From Sequoia sempervirens (Eukaryota; Streptophyta; Pinopsida; Cupressales; Cupressaceae): a stretch of 64,000 bases of DNA. The notes under the pieces were generated by a model. That model saw only the letters and a list, made by a program, of their open reading frames with translations. It did no database searches and was not told the DNA's origin. Shown here piece by piece: positions 1 to 10,693 of the stretch. The DNA lies in contig VDFB02270651.1 of NCBI GenBank assembly GCA_007258455.2, positions 488,292,905 through 488,356,904 on the forward strand, read 5' to 3'. Numbering within the stretch: the first letter of the stretch is position 1; every line of letters begins with the position of its first letter. The position numbers were made by a program, and so were the translations under genes.

Positions 1-380
1 GAAGCATCAAATGTCTTTAAGTCTTCATATCCCCAAGCTATTGCAGCAATATCCTTCTTTAGTGTCATTAATATGTCTTTTCTAATTGCTTCAGGGAAAG
101 CTTTCCCTATGTAGACATTTCTTTCAAGGCCAGAATCAGCTAGGTTAACAATTTTATACTCACCCATTTCATCTTCAATTGGGACCTTGTCTCGAGCCCT
201 GGGGTCTGAGTCAAAAATTCTTTCCAAGGCCACCATTCCCTTAGAAATTCTATTTCCTTTTAAATTAAGGACCCCTTCTGTATCATATTCTTCAGGGTTC
301 CAGTCTCCTTGGTCCTTGTTGGACTCATTAATTATTTGTCTTTCAAAAACATATGAACTTGCTAGGAAATATAGAATATG
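1..380 (-). pseudogene. pol: Element 1 reverse transcriptase, N-terminal part
   Basis: This continues in the same frame as the RNase H-like domain after a single TGA (381-383). The translation contains the conserved spacer found ahead of plant Ty3/gypsy RT: a VYIGKAF-type block, a stretch resembling LMTLKKDIAAIAWGYEDL, then TFDA at the window edge. In related elements this spacer (consensus like FAWSYEDMPG) leads into the RT fingers. The catalytic YxDD motif would lie beyond the window and cannot be judged. No further stop is seen in this frame up to position 1. Confidence 0.7.
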
Positions 381-905
381 TCAATCATCATCAAAGACTT
401 GAAAGTTCCTGACATTGTTAGGAATAGCTGGGGTAGAAATCAATTCTACTGAGAATTTCTTAAGCTTGGAGCCTTGCATAGGTTCTAGGGTACTTGTAGC
501 AAAAACTAATGAATTATCCACTTGATTTTGTTCTCTTGGAATTAAGCTAATTCCAAAAGCATCGAAGTCTTCAATCAGGTTCCATACCCGATTTCTATAT
601 GCTGCCAACCTTCTATTGTGACATGTGTATTGACTGCACACCTGCTTGATAACTATCTCTGAATCTCCTTTGACCACCAAGGTAGCAACCCTGTTCTTAT
701 GTACAAACATCAACCCCCGAGCTAGAGCTTCATATTCTACTATGTTGTTAGTACATCCAAATTGCAACCTATAAGAAGCAAAGAAGTTTTTTGCTTTCGG
801 GCTGGTTAGTTCAATCCCAACACTACAACATGGTTTGGATTTAGATCCATCAAACATGAGGGTCCATAGTTGATCATAAGTTGGGTATGAAGTTATTGCG
901 GGTGT
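381..905 (-). pseudogene. Element 1 RNase H-like domain located upstream of RT
   Basis: The domain degrades RNA in RNA-DNA hybrids during reverse transcription. Four acidic positions expected of the fold are visible: D in LMFDGSK, E in VEYEAL, D in VVKGDSEIVI and D in NQVDNSL. The pattern (FDGS, CTNNIVEYEAL, GDSE, IPREQNQVD) is that of the additional archaeal-type RNase H of plant Tat elements, not the native Ty3/gypsy RNase H. It follows the protease and a linker in the same frame and precedes the RT spacer, whereas elements 2 and 3 carry the domain after RT and native RNase H. TAG at 906-908 and TGA at 381-383 bracket it. The final acidic motif reads VDN instead of the usual AD. Confidence 0.78.
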
Positions 906-1412
906 CTAGATAGAATGAGCCATATGTGGGGCTACTTGATCCTTGGCATCAGATATAGGGAAAGTATGCACTATAGGTTCTTTAGGTACACTTTCCAATT
1001 CTTGCTCAGTTATATCACATAACTTATGACTATCCTTTTGATAGTCACTTGTGCTTTTGGTTAACCCCTTGGGCTTTGGTACATTTGTGGGTGAAGGGGT
1101 GTCAAACAAACCTTGGGGTTGTTCTTCATCAATATGTTGATTCGAAAATGTATTTGGGGTAGGTTCAGTTTGAGGAGGAACTTCCTCTAAAGGTATCCTA
1201 TTCCTAGTCAACATCACTACTTCCTTGGCTTCAAACAAGAAGTGATCTGTAACTTTCTCAAAGTTCCTTGGGCTAGTCTTTTCAGCTTGGGAAACATGAT
1301 TTAAAGTGTCAATGCAAGGTTGGCAAGTCAATTCGGAATGGTTTTGGTAGTGTACCCTACACCAATTAGGGAGTAGAAGGCTTTGTAAATAGGTATCTTC
1401 CCCAAAGATCAG
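906..1412 (-). pseudogene. Element 1 linker between protease and RNase H-like domain
   Basis: The polyprotein frame stays open from 1412 to 909 and ends at TAG 906-908. The segment is rich in Pro, Ser, Thr, Glu and Gln (for example VPPQTEPTPNTF and FDTPSPTNVPKPK) and no fold is recognised, as expected of a disordered spacer between pol domains. It probably has no catalytic role. It is noted because it sits where RT would normally follow the protease. Confidence 0.5.
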
Positions 1413-2147
1413 CTAATCTTGATGCAGCTTTCTGATCAAGGCGTGTTGATTTTCATTAATCACATAATCAAGGAACTTTTGTATTGGCAATTTGTTAGGA
1501 TCAAGAACAGAAAATGTTAAAATTTCCTCTCTTTTATAAACCCCTATCCTGGCTTTGAAATAGGCTACCTCATTGGGGAAATCGTATTCAGTGATGACAT
1601 GCTTGAGGTGAGGTTCACTTTCAATCCTAATCTGTGTAGGGATTCCTCTCCATGGTAGCCACATGTGTGAAAATTTAAGGAAGAGATACCCCCCTATACC
1701 TTTCATCAAATCTCTGCTCAACAGCATACCATAAGTCTCAGGAATGTCTGCCACTTGAACATCTATATTAGTTTGAATATTAGGGTCTAACCCTACTTTC
1801 ACATGTATGTTTTTCAATTCTCCCACTACATTAATCGCTATCTTGTCAAGCTGGATAACCTTCTTATTTGTTTGAACAATGTTCAATCCTAACTTCTTAC
1901 ATATAGAAAATGGCATGACATTTCCTGAAGCTCCTAAATCTAACAAGAAATTGTGTAGATTCTTCCCACAGATTCTTAAACTTAAGAGAAATGGTGGGGT
2001 ACCTACCTTGCTCTTATACAAAGTTGCATTCATGTTTGTAATAGGTGTCATCTTGTTTTTCCCTTTGGATTTATCAGCTTGTTCTAAAGCCTTTAGCACT
2101 ATCTCTCTTTGAGTAGGGCACCACTTTAAGATGTCAAAGTATGACAA
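1413..2147 (-). pseudogene. Element 1 aspartic protease
   Basis: This retropepsin-like domain would cleave the gag-pol polyprotein. The active-site motif is visible as FLLDLGASGNVMP, the DLGAS form common in plant Ty3/gypsy proteases, followed by ICKKLGL and later GMLLSRDLM, the usual second conserved block (normally LGRPFL/M). Preceding residues SYFDILKWCPT and KTSL link it to gag in the same frame. TAG at 2163-2165 lies just upstream and TAG at 1413-1415 closes this block. Loss of function is inferred from the stops, since the catalytic Asp itself is present. Confidence 0.78.
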
Positions 2148-4019
2148 AGAAGTTTTTTGTTTCTACATCTCAGAAACAATATCAAATTATGTGTTATAAT
2201 CTATAGTACCTTTGAAAACACCAAGGGAATTACCTTTGTTATGAAAGTCAGGTGGACCTTTTGGTGGAGGAGGGTTGTTGTCAACAATTTGATTCAGAGG
2301 CACCATGTGATTAGGTGGTGCTGATGTAGTGAACAGACCTTTATTTTGATTCCTCAGGAAGTGTTCTCCCTTTGTCTAAAAGGCTTGGGCATCATACATG
2401 TCTTCCTCTGGTTCATTCTCACTTTGCATTGGGAATGAGGGTTCTTCTTCAAAGAGTTCATAAGCCATTGTTGTATCTATTGAGTCACCTCCTTTATTTG
2501 AATTCCCTTGGAATTTTTGGGTAGTTTCCTGTGCCATCTTGACCATCTTCTCCACTTCAGGACAATTTACCTCAGAATGGGTTGCAGTATCATGTAGCTT
2601 GTACCAATTAGTCATAAGATTAAGGTCAGCCACATTTGTAGTATGGGACCTTTCCTCATTAGCTTGGCAATTGTGAGGAACTCCACCATTATTTGGTCCT
2701 ATATTCCATTGTCATTTGTTGCTTGGTCTCTAGTTATATCCTCTTTTTTTATTTTGATAGCCTAGGTTAGAGGAGTTTTGGCCTTGATAACCCCTTTGGT
2801 TATAATTGTTAGGATTCTGATAATTACCCTGATTGTTATTGCTCTAACTGGGATAATTAACTTGGTTTTGAGAGGGGTTCAACCTAAGCTGAGCCATGTC
2901 ATTTGTAACTTGAGACAATGTTTTCTTTAAGGTCTCTACCTCATTTGTGAGTTGAACTATCTTTTCACTTTTAACAGCCTTAGCAACAAGTGGTTGATCA
3001 ACATGACTTGGGGTTCCCATTTGGTTATGATGACCCTGGGGACCTTGAGGGACCTATGGTTGTTGAAAAAGGTCAGGATACCTATTAGTAAAGAATGGGG
3101 TAGGAGGTTGGGTCTACAATTCAGGTAGAGGTCCATAATGGGAAGGAGACATTCCTTGGACAGTATTGAATAGAGGGGTTGGGCTATACATCTGATATCC
3201 TATTGAAAGAAAACCCCCTCCCAATCTTCCTTGTTGAGAACTAATTTGTTGTTGCAGCTTGATGGGTAAATGGTAAACTCTAGATAGGGAGTCAATATCA
3301 GCTGGTTGATAAGTACTTTGCAGGAACAAGCCAAGCAAGGGATCTATAACTCTAAAGTAAGCTTGAATGGAACTATTCTCAGTGACTAGGTAGGTTTCTT
3401 GCAGTCTCCCGTACATTCATTGAAAACTAGTATTAAACAAGGGAAAAGGTTCACTTGGTTCCTTCTTGATAGTGGAAAACTGGTGGAACAAGATGGTTGG
3501 ATCCACATAGACCCTGAACTGATTGATGAAAGCATTCTCTAGGTCTATCCAGCTAAGAATAGAATGCTAAGGAAGATTCAAATACCAGTTGTATGCCATA
3601 TCTCCTAAAGAATAAGGAAAAAACCTACAAACTACATCATGGTGAGCTATCTAAGCTCTCATACAAGCATTCTTAAAAGTTTGTATGTGCTCTTCAACAC
3701 TCCTTGATTTTCCATGAATGTACTTGGGGCAGAATTTCTCAAGATTCTTAGGTATATCATGAAAACCTCTAGGAATAGTCTCTAATGGAGAGGGATTATT
3801 TTGAAAGAACTCCATTGGTGGTGGTGGTGGTTGAGCTAGCTGTTGGATGGGTTGAATCGGGTGTAATGATAATTGAGATGGATTGGGTGGTGGATTGATA
3901 GGAATCCACTGGGGTATTGGTGAAAAGCCTAGTGGAGTTAGCAGAGCTGACAAGGGTGATGTGATGGTTGCCCCAGTCTTGTGACACCTATGCCTTATTG
4001 GGGACTTGAGTTCTATCAA
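2148..4019 (-). pseudogene. gag: Element 1 gag (capsid/nucleocapsid region)
   Basis: The structural polyprotein would package element RNA in the cytoplasm. The N-terminal part is Pro-rich. The block PRGFHDIPKNLEKFCPKYIHGKSRS is followed by FPYSLGDMAYNWYLNLP and SWIDLENAFINQF, the signature of the retrotransposon gag domain. Downstream comes an Asn/Gly/Gln-rich stretch (NYQNPNNYNQRGYQ) and a zinc-finger-like remnant (WYKLHDTATHSEVNCPE). All parts share one frame. In-frame stops are TAG (3651, 3567, 3114, 3054, 2844, 2730, 2376, 2163) or TGA (3417, 2712), low coordinates given. The start ATG at 4019 is the first one and lies close to the PBS, so the 5' leader is very short. Confidence 0.72.
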
Positions 4020-4105
4020 GGGTGGTGGGTTTTTAGTTGATAGAAAAACTTTGTGGGGCCTTACCGAGGAGGTTGGCCCAGCTTTATCTAGCTTGCTCTC
4101 CTAGG

Positions 4106-4122
4106 CCTTCCTTCTAGCGCCA
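4106..4122 (-). other. Element 1 primer-binding site
   Basis: On the minus strand the 17 bases TGGCGCTAGAAGGAAGG begin four bases after a CA-ended LTR edge at 4127. A TGGCGC start is typical of plant gypsy primer-binding sites, complementary to the CCA end of a tRNA. I do not assign the tRNA. Confidence 0.6.
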
Positions 4123-4942
4123 AATCTGTTGTCGGTGCAAATAGCACAACAACATATAAATAGAATATTGCTATTTTATTTCTCCTAAAAGAGAAAGATG
4201 ATCACATGGATATCTTAGCTCCCAAGGTATTTGTAGTTGGTTCTCAACTGTACTAATGTTGCTTAGTTGGTCAATATACTAGTAATATTCAAGGGGCCTA
4301 CTGGTATTGAGCTTATGGATTGTTTTGGGATGAGACATAAACTAAAACCTAATCTAACTGGGGTTTTAAATAAACAACAAAAGATAGATCAGAGCTTTGA
4401 AATAGAAAAGAATGAAAATTCATCTAACTTAACTAGACTTGTTATCTTCCAAGGAATTTGTTAACTAAAACTGCAGAATAAAGTAAACTTGTGATTACCA
4501 CACAACCTCTTTCATTCACAGTGCTAATTCAAATAATAGATTGCAAGTTACCATTTAAGAAAAACATAGACTAGGACTTCAATCCTTGAAAGATTCTCAA
4601 AGCAAATGATTAACTTAAGACAAATATCATTCTAGAACACAATATGAAGTAGATTAAATCCGATTGCTTCTACTGCTAGTGAAACAAATAAGTAATATTT
4701 ACAAAGCTCGCACAATCACCAGTGTACACAAAATCCTTGACTCCAAATTGTTTCCATCTATACTATGAAAACTGAAAGATACATTACAACCAATACTGAA
4801 TCTAGCTCCTATTCTACTACTACTCTTCCGATTTTCTCTACTACTACTTAAGATCTATTTCTATGTCTACAGAACTCTAACTTCTAACTCTCTCTTTTTC
4901 TAACCCTAAATATCTAACCTTTACAAAGAGGCCAGGATGCCA

Positions 4943-4950
4943 TATATATA
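4943..4950 (-). promoter_or_regulatory. TATA-like box in element 1 LTR
   Basis: TATATATA in the context TTCTATATATATGGC on the element strand, about 0.8 kb before the end of the LTR, is where a U3 promoter would be expected. Confidence 0.4.
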
Positions 4951-5564
4951 GAATGTACCAAAAAGAATGTGTTGTCCCTCCTCTTATGGTTTATAAAATA
5001 TCTACTAATTGTAGGAGGTTCGGCTCTTAGATCTTTCTGAGGAGAGTCGATACTGTATTGAATGTGAAGCCTTGTTGTCCATATTGTCAAAAGTTCTTAT
5101 GCCCTCAAGAGAAGCCTTCTAGATCTTTTGGTAGCTGTAGCATTAATTCTTTTGTCTCTGTTTCCATACTCAAACTCCATCAAGGCCAACTTTAGTGCTC
5201 TAGAATATCACCATTAATACTGATCCATCCCCGTCAGTGGTCACTACAATTGTCCCTATGAGTCATAGTTTCTTCTTTCTTCCTCTTGGCCTTCTTTCTA
5301 CTATAGATCTCTCTAGATGTCAACCGTCTCTAGGAGCAGAACATTGGGTTTCTCTTTGGATCTAAATACCATTGTCCGAGCCGATCCATTGCCCCCTTTT
5401 GATTTCAGAAGCGGTCTATCTCATTTGTATCCTGCAGATTTCTTACACAAGGGTCGTTAATTGGTCAAATTGTTGTTGGTCAGCCCTCCTAGCTCCTTCT
5501 GATTGGTTAGAGATATTTCATGCCAGATTATTAGGTGGTCAAAGGTGGTCCACATTGAATCGCA

Positions 5565-7930
5565 TGTCAGTGAGACACTGATCGTGTCTCCTCGATGCAA
5601 TTATACCTCCTTCAGCTATCGACGTAGTAGGTGATAGTCGATAAGACCTTTTGGAAAGCTGTAGAAATCATATCGAGCTCACAAAGACCATCGGAAAGAT
5701 AGTCACTAGTCAGTGGGGCATCATAGTGAACCTATTCTATTCTCCTTGAGATTATTTTCCTTCGATGAGACCCTACCATGTCGGTGAGACACAACAATGA
5801 TGTTATCCCTCTCTAGCTTGAAGCTCCTTCTACTTTGACAAGACTTTACTTGTTCAACAAGAGGTTATGGCAGGTTCTTATTGGTCATACCGATATCCTT
5901 CCTCATTTGTGAATCCACCGCTATCAGCAAGACTTCAACATGTTGGCAAAAGGTCATGTTGAATGAAAACTCTTTAGTCAGGAGTCCCACCACAGCCACA
6001 TACCTATCAGCGGGACTTTACTCTCTTGGCAAGACCTCATGGCTAAGCCCCTCTTCTTTTGGCGAGCCCATTCTATATCGGCTAGACCCTACCAAGTTAG
6101 TGAGACTTCATGGCGATGCCTTTCCTTTCTCCTTGAGCTCACTTTGTTCTTTCGGTGTGACATTGGCAAGTCGGCGAGATGTTTTTCCAAGCCCAAAATC
6201 TTTCGGCGAGCTTCCTTGTGTCAGCGAGACTCCATTGGATCAGCGTGACCTCATAGTGAAGCCCCTTCATTCATTTGGAGTCTCCCTAATTTCTTCCTAT
6301 TCTCCTCAAGCTCGGGCCCATTTGCTTCAATGTGACCATCACAAGTCAATGAGAGCTTACACCAAACCCCAAATCCTTTAGCAATTTTATTTCATTTTGG
6401 CCAGACCTTATCTCCTCGATATGACATCACATCGAATCCCCTTATCCTCCAACGAGCCACTTCATGTCGGTGAGACTTCCTTTTTTTCTAAGACCTTGCA
6501 CCGAGGTCTTCCCTTTTGCCAAGTTTCTCACCGGTCAGTAGGACATCTCGAGGTTGGGGAGACACCATAGCGACCTTGTGCCTTGTCAGCAAGACCAGCT
6601 CCCTTCTCTGAGACATCATGGAGAAGGGGATACCCCCTTTCCCTAAGTTCATTTCTGCATTGGGAAGACTCCCCCCCTCTTGGTGAAATCTTTCGCCGAA
6701 GGAAACATCTCCCAGCGAGACCCATCTTGTGTCGGTAGGAGTTATAGCAATATCCCTCATCGATGAGACAATGGCATATCGACAGGACATTTCACCGAAG
6801 GAAATATTATGTGGCATCGATGGCACCCTTCTTCGGAAAGACACATGCTAATCGGTCAAACCTCTTGCTGATGGAAAAATTATCACCGAGCTCAAATCCT
6901 TCGGTGGGACCTTCTTCTGTCGAGGAGACTTCGTTCGGTCGGTGAGACTTTACATCGACCGAAGCTTCCTTTTGCCAAATTATGTTGTCACCATGACAAT
7001 CTCCTTCTCTCCCTAATGAAGTAATATGTCGGTGTGACCAAAGCTGCTTGACGAGAGGTTACCCTGATGCAATTGAGTCTTACCGAGGTGTCTATTTTAT
7101 TGGTGGTAGGTAAGACATTACAGATTCACCGAAAGATCACATCGATGAAAATATTTCTCACTAATGTGCCATTTTTACTGCCCATCAAAAAGACCAAAAG
7201 ATTTTTCCAAGACCACATGCCGAATACTGTTTGTTTGGTTGAAGTCTTCCCTCATGAGCCGATTGGTAAGACATTGAAAAGATCGCCATGACTTCATTCT
7301 GATGATGATTTCTCTCACCGATAGGAATTCCTCAGTCACTGAAACAATGAAAATCTCTTGCCGATTAGTACCTACATATGATTTCTAATCATTGTGACAC
7401 TAGAGAAGTCCTGCCGATAGAAACCACTTTTGTGCTTTGTCAGGGAGATCAAATGTACTCGCCAAGACATCTCTCCACCGCAAAATTTTCTCACCGAAAT
7501 GCATACCCCTATTAGTGGTCAGCAAGACTCAAGGCAATTGGTGAGGCAGCACACCGAAGAAGATAACTCTCGCCGAAGTGTTCACTCGTTCCATGGTAGT
7601 TAGTAAGACATGAAGAAGTCACTGAGACTTGACCCCGAAGAAAAAACCTCCTACTGATATGATTTCTTTTTTATGTCAGTCGGTGAGACATAAAGATCTC
7701 GCCAAGACCTTTCTCTAAAAGGATACTTTCATGCTGATGGGAAACTCCTAGTCGCTGGGATGATGATTGATGTCTTGCCGATAGGTTCCCGCAGGTGAAT
7801 TCCACTCGCCGTGACATCCCTAGGGTCTTTCCAATAGGCAAGACAGATGCATATTTAATCAAAAATCATTATGGGTCAAGAAGACCCAAATAATCTCATG
7901 TCGATAGGATCCACAATGTGAAGCATTCAT
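5565..7930. repeat. Degenerate TCGGYGAGAC repeat field
   Basis: Variants of the 10-mer TCGGYGAGAC recur at irregular spacing, for example near 5570, 5785, 6170, 6222, 6468, 6585, 6713, 6938, 7028 and 7677, with related CCGAtAGG or CCGAAG forms between them. The segment is more GC-rich than its surroundings. No frame is open for long, so it is treated as repeat-derived LTR sequence and not as a gene. Confidence 0.55.
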
Positions 7931-8022
7931 ACTTGATGGAATTTATAGTGCAAGATGGTTAAATATGGGGAAAATATGCTCATGGTGGGACTCAGCTGAC
8001 AAATTTCTGATTATGAACAACA

Positions 8023-8469
8023 TGTAAAATCATCAAAATCTTGTAGTTCTAACACCCCTTTTGGATTCCAAATGGATAGAGCCAAGCCACTAGTCGATGA
8101 GACATGAGGAAAGTCTTGTCAACTCTTGCCTTAGGGTATTTTATTACCAACTGAATTGGGAATGCTTTTCAACTAGCTTCCCTTAGAGATATCCACAAAT
8201 GAGTGATTCAATTCTGCAAAACAAATCCCTCCATCAGACCTCATGGGAACATAAAATATTCCACAATAGGATACAATATTGCTTATGATTATTTCATTGA
8301 GTTCTTAGCAAGAAGGAAATCAACTCAAGCTAAGACAGGACTAAAATCATATTAGACAAAATTAAAGATAAAACATGAAGAAACATAAGAACTCCCAGGA
8401 GCAAAGTGAATAATATAGGCAAAGAAACCAAAAAGAGAAGGGGGGGACCCATTTTGTTCCAAATCAAAA
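8023..8469. other. Unassigned interval
   Basis: About 450 bp between the candidate end of the element 1 LTR and the first tandem array. No open frame, terminal motif or homology to other parts of the window was seen. It may belong to element 4, which element 1 seems to have invaded. Confidence 0.3.
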
Positions 8470-8499
8470 TGGGGTGGTTATGCAAGGCATAACACATGG

Positions 8500-8706
8500 A
8501 AAGGATTTAATGCGCTGCAAGATTGGTTGGATGTGCTACAAAATAGCTTGAATGTGCTAAAGTATTGGGTGGATGCACTGCAGTAATGGATGAATGTGCT
8601 ACATAATGCAATGGATGTGCTGGAAGATATAGTGGATGCATTATAACAGGATATGGATGCACTAGAGAATGGTGTAAATGCACCAAAACAAGAAATGGAT
8701 GCATTG
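8500..8706. repeat. Degenerate tandem array, GGATGTGCTA unit, period about 33-36 bp
   Basis: The words GGATGTGCT(A/G), GAATGTGCTA, GGATGCACT and GGATGCATT recur about every 33-36 bp, roughly six times. The unit core resembles the array at 9625-9950, but the period is longer. Frames through it give AHP/VHP peptide repeats that merely mirror the DNA period. Confidence 0.7.
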
Positions 8707-8870
8707 AATTGGGAAAATGTCATAGTTTCTTGCAAGTTTTTTTTATTTTTTCAATTTTCTAGTTAGAGAATTGGTTGTTTCAAATGATGTTTTCTAAATC
8801 AAGTTTTTCACTTCCATTGTGTGATGTTTTGTTTGAAATTTTTCCAAAAACACATTGGTAAAACACACCA

Positions 8871-9620
8871 AACATGTATAATTCTAAGGTTGTGTAGGAC
8901 AATATTTACTGGATTCCCACCTAGATTTTACTCCAGCTACACTTGCTTTTAGCAAATTATTAGAAGTTTGACCCCACTAGCACCCCTCCACGACAATCAC
9001 TTCTTGAGGAATCCAAATTTTAGTACCCATGAATCTCCCATGGCATACTTCTCATCTCTATTAAAAGTCACAAAAATGTGGGATGAATTCAAAGGTTAGA
9101 CCTTCTGTGCTAGTAAATAGAATAGGATTCTAGCTTGCTATAACAAAGGGTTCTAGTATAGGCATTCCCTTCGTGGGAAATCATCCATTCTGCAAGAGAC
9201 CATTTTTTTCCTTCTTTTCAGAACAATCCTAGTGATACTTGAACTTTTCTCAAGTACCCACACTTATATACTAGTTGGAAGTCACTTGGCTTTATCATGT
9301 TACCGGTTGGGTTGTTCCCTTGGGTGATTACTTTTTTCCACAAGGTAGGCCCTCTATGGATAATTTTTTTTTAAAAAAAATGGGTTTGAATTTTTGGTCA
9401 TTCAGTTAAGGGGAGAGCATATGCCTACCATTCATCAAGCACAAAAAAATGGTGTTCTTTAGCCTTTTAATTGAGCTAGATTCCTATCTTAATGAAAAGA
9501 AAGCATTCAAATAACTCTATCCCCTACCTAAATCATTAGTAGTTGCATAAGTTTTTCTTTGACCGGCATATCACCCACCTACAAGCAAAAAACAACAATT
9601 AGTTCTCGGGATTTTAAGAT
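8871..9620 (-). other. Conserved leader block of element 4
   Basis: Non-coding sequence shared with the leaders of elements 2 and 3. It contains the TATA-like word AGTATATAAGTG (9261-9272, minus) followed by a 9-bp hairpin (9234-9258). No gag start or long frame is present. Conservation across elements whose LTRs differ suggests a function such as packaging, dimerisation or internal initiation, but this is inference. Confidence 0.5.
9234..9272 (-). promoter_or_regulatory. TATA-like motif plus hairpin, element 4 copy
   Basis: Element strand: AGTATATAAGTG, then stem GGTACTTGA, loop GAAAAGT, stem TCAAGTATC (nine pairs, one G-T). The corresponding sites in element 2 (30485-30525) and element 3 (15189-15227) have different stem sequences that still pair. 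Confidence 0.5.
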
Positions 9621-9624
9621 TTTG

Positions 9625-9950
9625 CAAATTTAAATAGATGCAGTAAAATAGTCATCCAATGTGCTAAAAGATCATTTCAATGTGCTAAAGCAACTACTCT
9701 ATGTGCTAAAATAACTCATGTATGTGCTACAAGAACTAATGAATGCACTAAAAGAACTAATGGATGTGCTAAATTATTAACAGAAAGCACTAAAAGACTC
9801 CTTGTATGTGCTAAAACATTTGTTGGATGCACTAAAAAAAATGTTGTATGCACCGTAACATACCCAAAATGTGCTAAAATATTTTTCGTATGTGTTGTAA
9901 TAGACCCCAGATTCACTAAAAGAGTTGTTAAAGAGCTCGCGACCATGCTA
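9625..9950. repeat. Tandem array of ATGTGCTAAAA units, period about 27-28 bp
   Basis: ATGTGCTAAA(A) and the variants ATGCACTAAA and ATGCACCGTA recur about every 27-28 bp, roughly a dozen times. The array lies between the conserved leader block and the LTR of element 4, a position where elements 2 and 3 also have tandem repeats of different sequence. Confidence 0.75.
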
Positions 9951-10570
9951 AAATGTCACATCTAGTCTGTTCACAAGAACTTTTCTAGAAAATTGTTTAA
10001 AATAGGGTTGTGTCCCAGGGTGGGCACTAATTTATGTGTGTGTGAATTTGTGGGAGTTAGTAAATCAACAAAAACATCAATGAGACATATTACATTAAAT
10101 ATTTGAATCACAAAATTAACCAAGTTAAAATAAAAAAATTCTCTAAAATCATTCCATTGTTCTCTATTCTCAAGGATTTATTAAACCATATTGGCTCCCA
10201 GATTTTGTACGTGAACTATGGTTGTTAAAATCAAAATTTGAGAAATGAGATGCTATATAGAATGCAAGAATCTAAGTTCCTACATGAAACTATGTGATTA
10301 AAGCCATGATGTTATGATATTTATGTTGCTATGATGAAATGAAGATTGTGTTAATATTATGATGTTAAATGCTATGATAAGAATGTTGTATGAAAGCTAA
10401 GATAATAACTAAAATGCAACTATAACTAAGACATGATTCTAAGTTAGAATGATAAAAAAAATCTAAATGCTAAATGCTCCAACTATGAATGCTCCAAATT
10501 GCTAAAATGTTATTCTTGAATAATAAGTTTGCTAAAAGATGTGATGTAAAATGTTGTAGCAAGGGGTTGT

Positions 10571-10577
10571 ATTTATA
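10571..10577 (-). promoter_or_regulatory. TATA-like box in element 4 LTR
   Basis: Element strand CATATAAATACAACCCC, a plausible U3 promoter with downstream R starting near ACAACCCC. Confidence 0.35.
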
Positions 10578-10693
10578 TGATTTTCAAGGCATCTTGTGAT
10601 GTGGCAACAATCAATGGTGGAGATTCAAACATGTCAGATGGACGGTGGAGATGGAAGAATCTTGAAGGATGGTCCCTTGAGAAAATGCAATAT

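Larger units (their letters stand above)
1..8022 (-). mobile_element. Element 1: Tat-like Ty3/gypsy retrotransposon, cut by window edge
   Basis: Reading the minus strand from right to left there is a putative LTR, a TGGCGC-type primer-binding site, gag, aspartic protease, an RNase H-like domain and the start of reverse transcriptase. Everything from 4019 to 1 lies in one reading frame with no frameshift, interrupted only by TAG and TGA codons. The rest of RT, the native RNase H, integrase and the 3' LTR lie left of the window. The inner LTR edge (4127) is firm. The outer edge at 8022 is only a candidate, chosen because CAACA there would pair with the TGTTG end. Assignment to the Tat lineage rests on the extra RNase H domain. 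Confidence 0.72.
4127..8022 (-). repeat. Putative 5' LTR of element 1
   Basis: The inner edge reads TGTTGTCGG on the plus strand (…CCGACAACA on the element strand) just before the PBS. A TATA-like box lies about 820 bp inside the edge. The candidate outer edge is the CAACA ending at 8022, giving an LTR of about 3.9 kb and a U3 of about 3 kb, long but compatible with large Tat/Ogre-type elements. Without the 3' LTR the outer edge is a guess. No coding capacity was recognised. Confidence 0.4.

Noticed and set aside
8478..8735. A His/Pro repeat protein (AHP/VHP units every 11-12 residues) on the minus strand
   Set aside because: It mirrors the 33-36-bp DNA repeat, is open in overlapping frames and has no support beyond the tandem array.
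9716..9946. Another AHP/VHP repeat frame on the minus strand
   Set aside because: Same explanation: a 27-bp repeat is a multiple of three and keeps frames open by chance.
9625..9950. CRISPR-like regular repeats
   Set aside because: The units are contiguous degenerate repeats without unique spacers, in a plant retroelement leader, and no cas genes are present.
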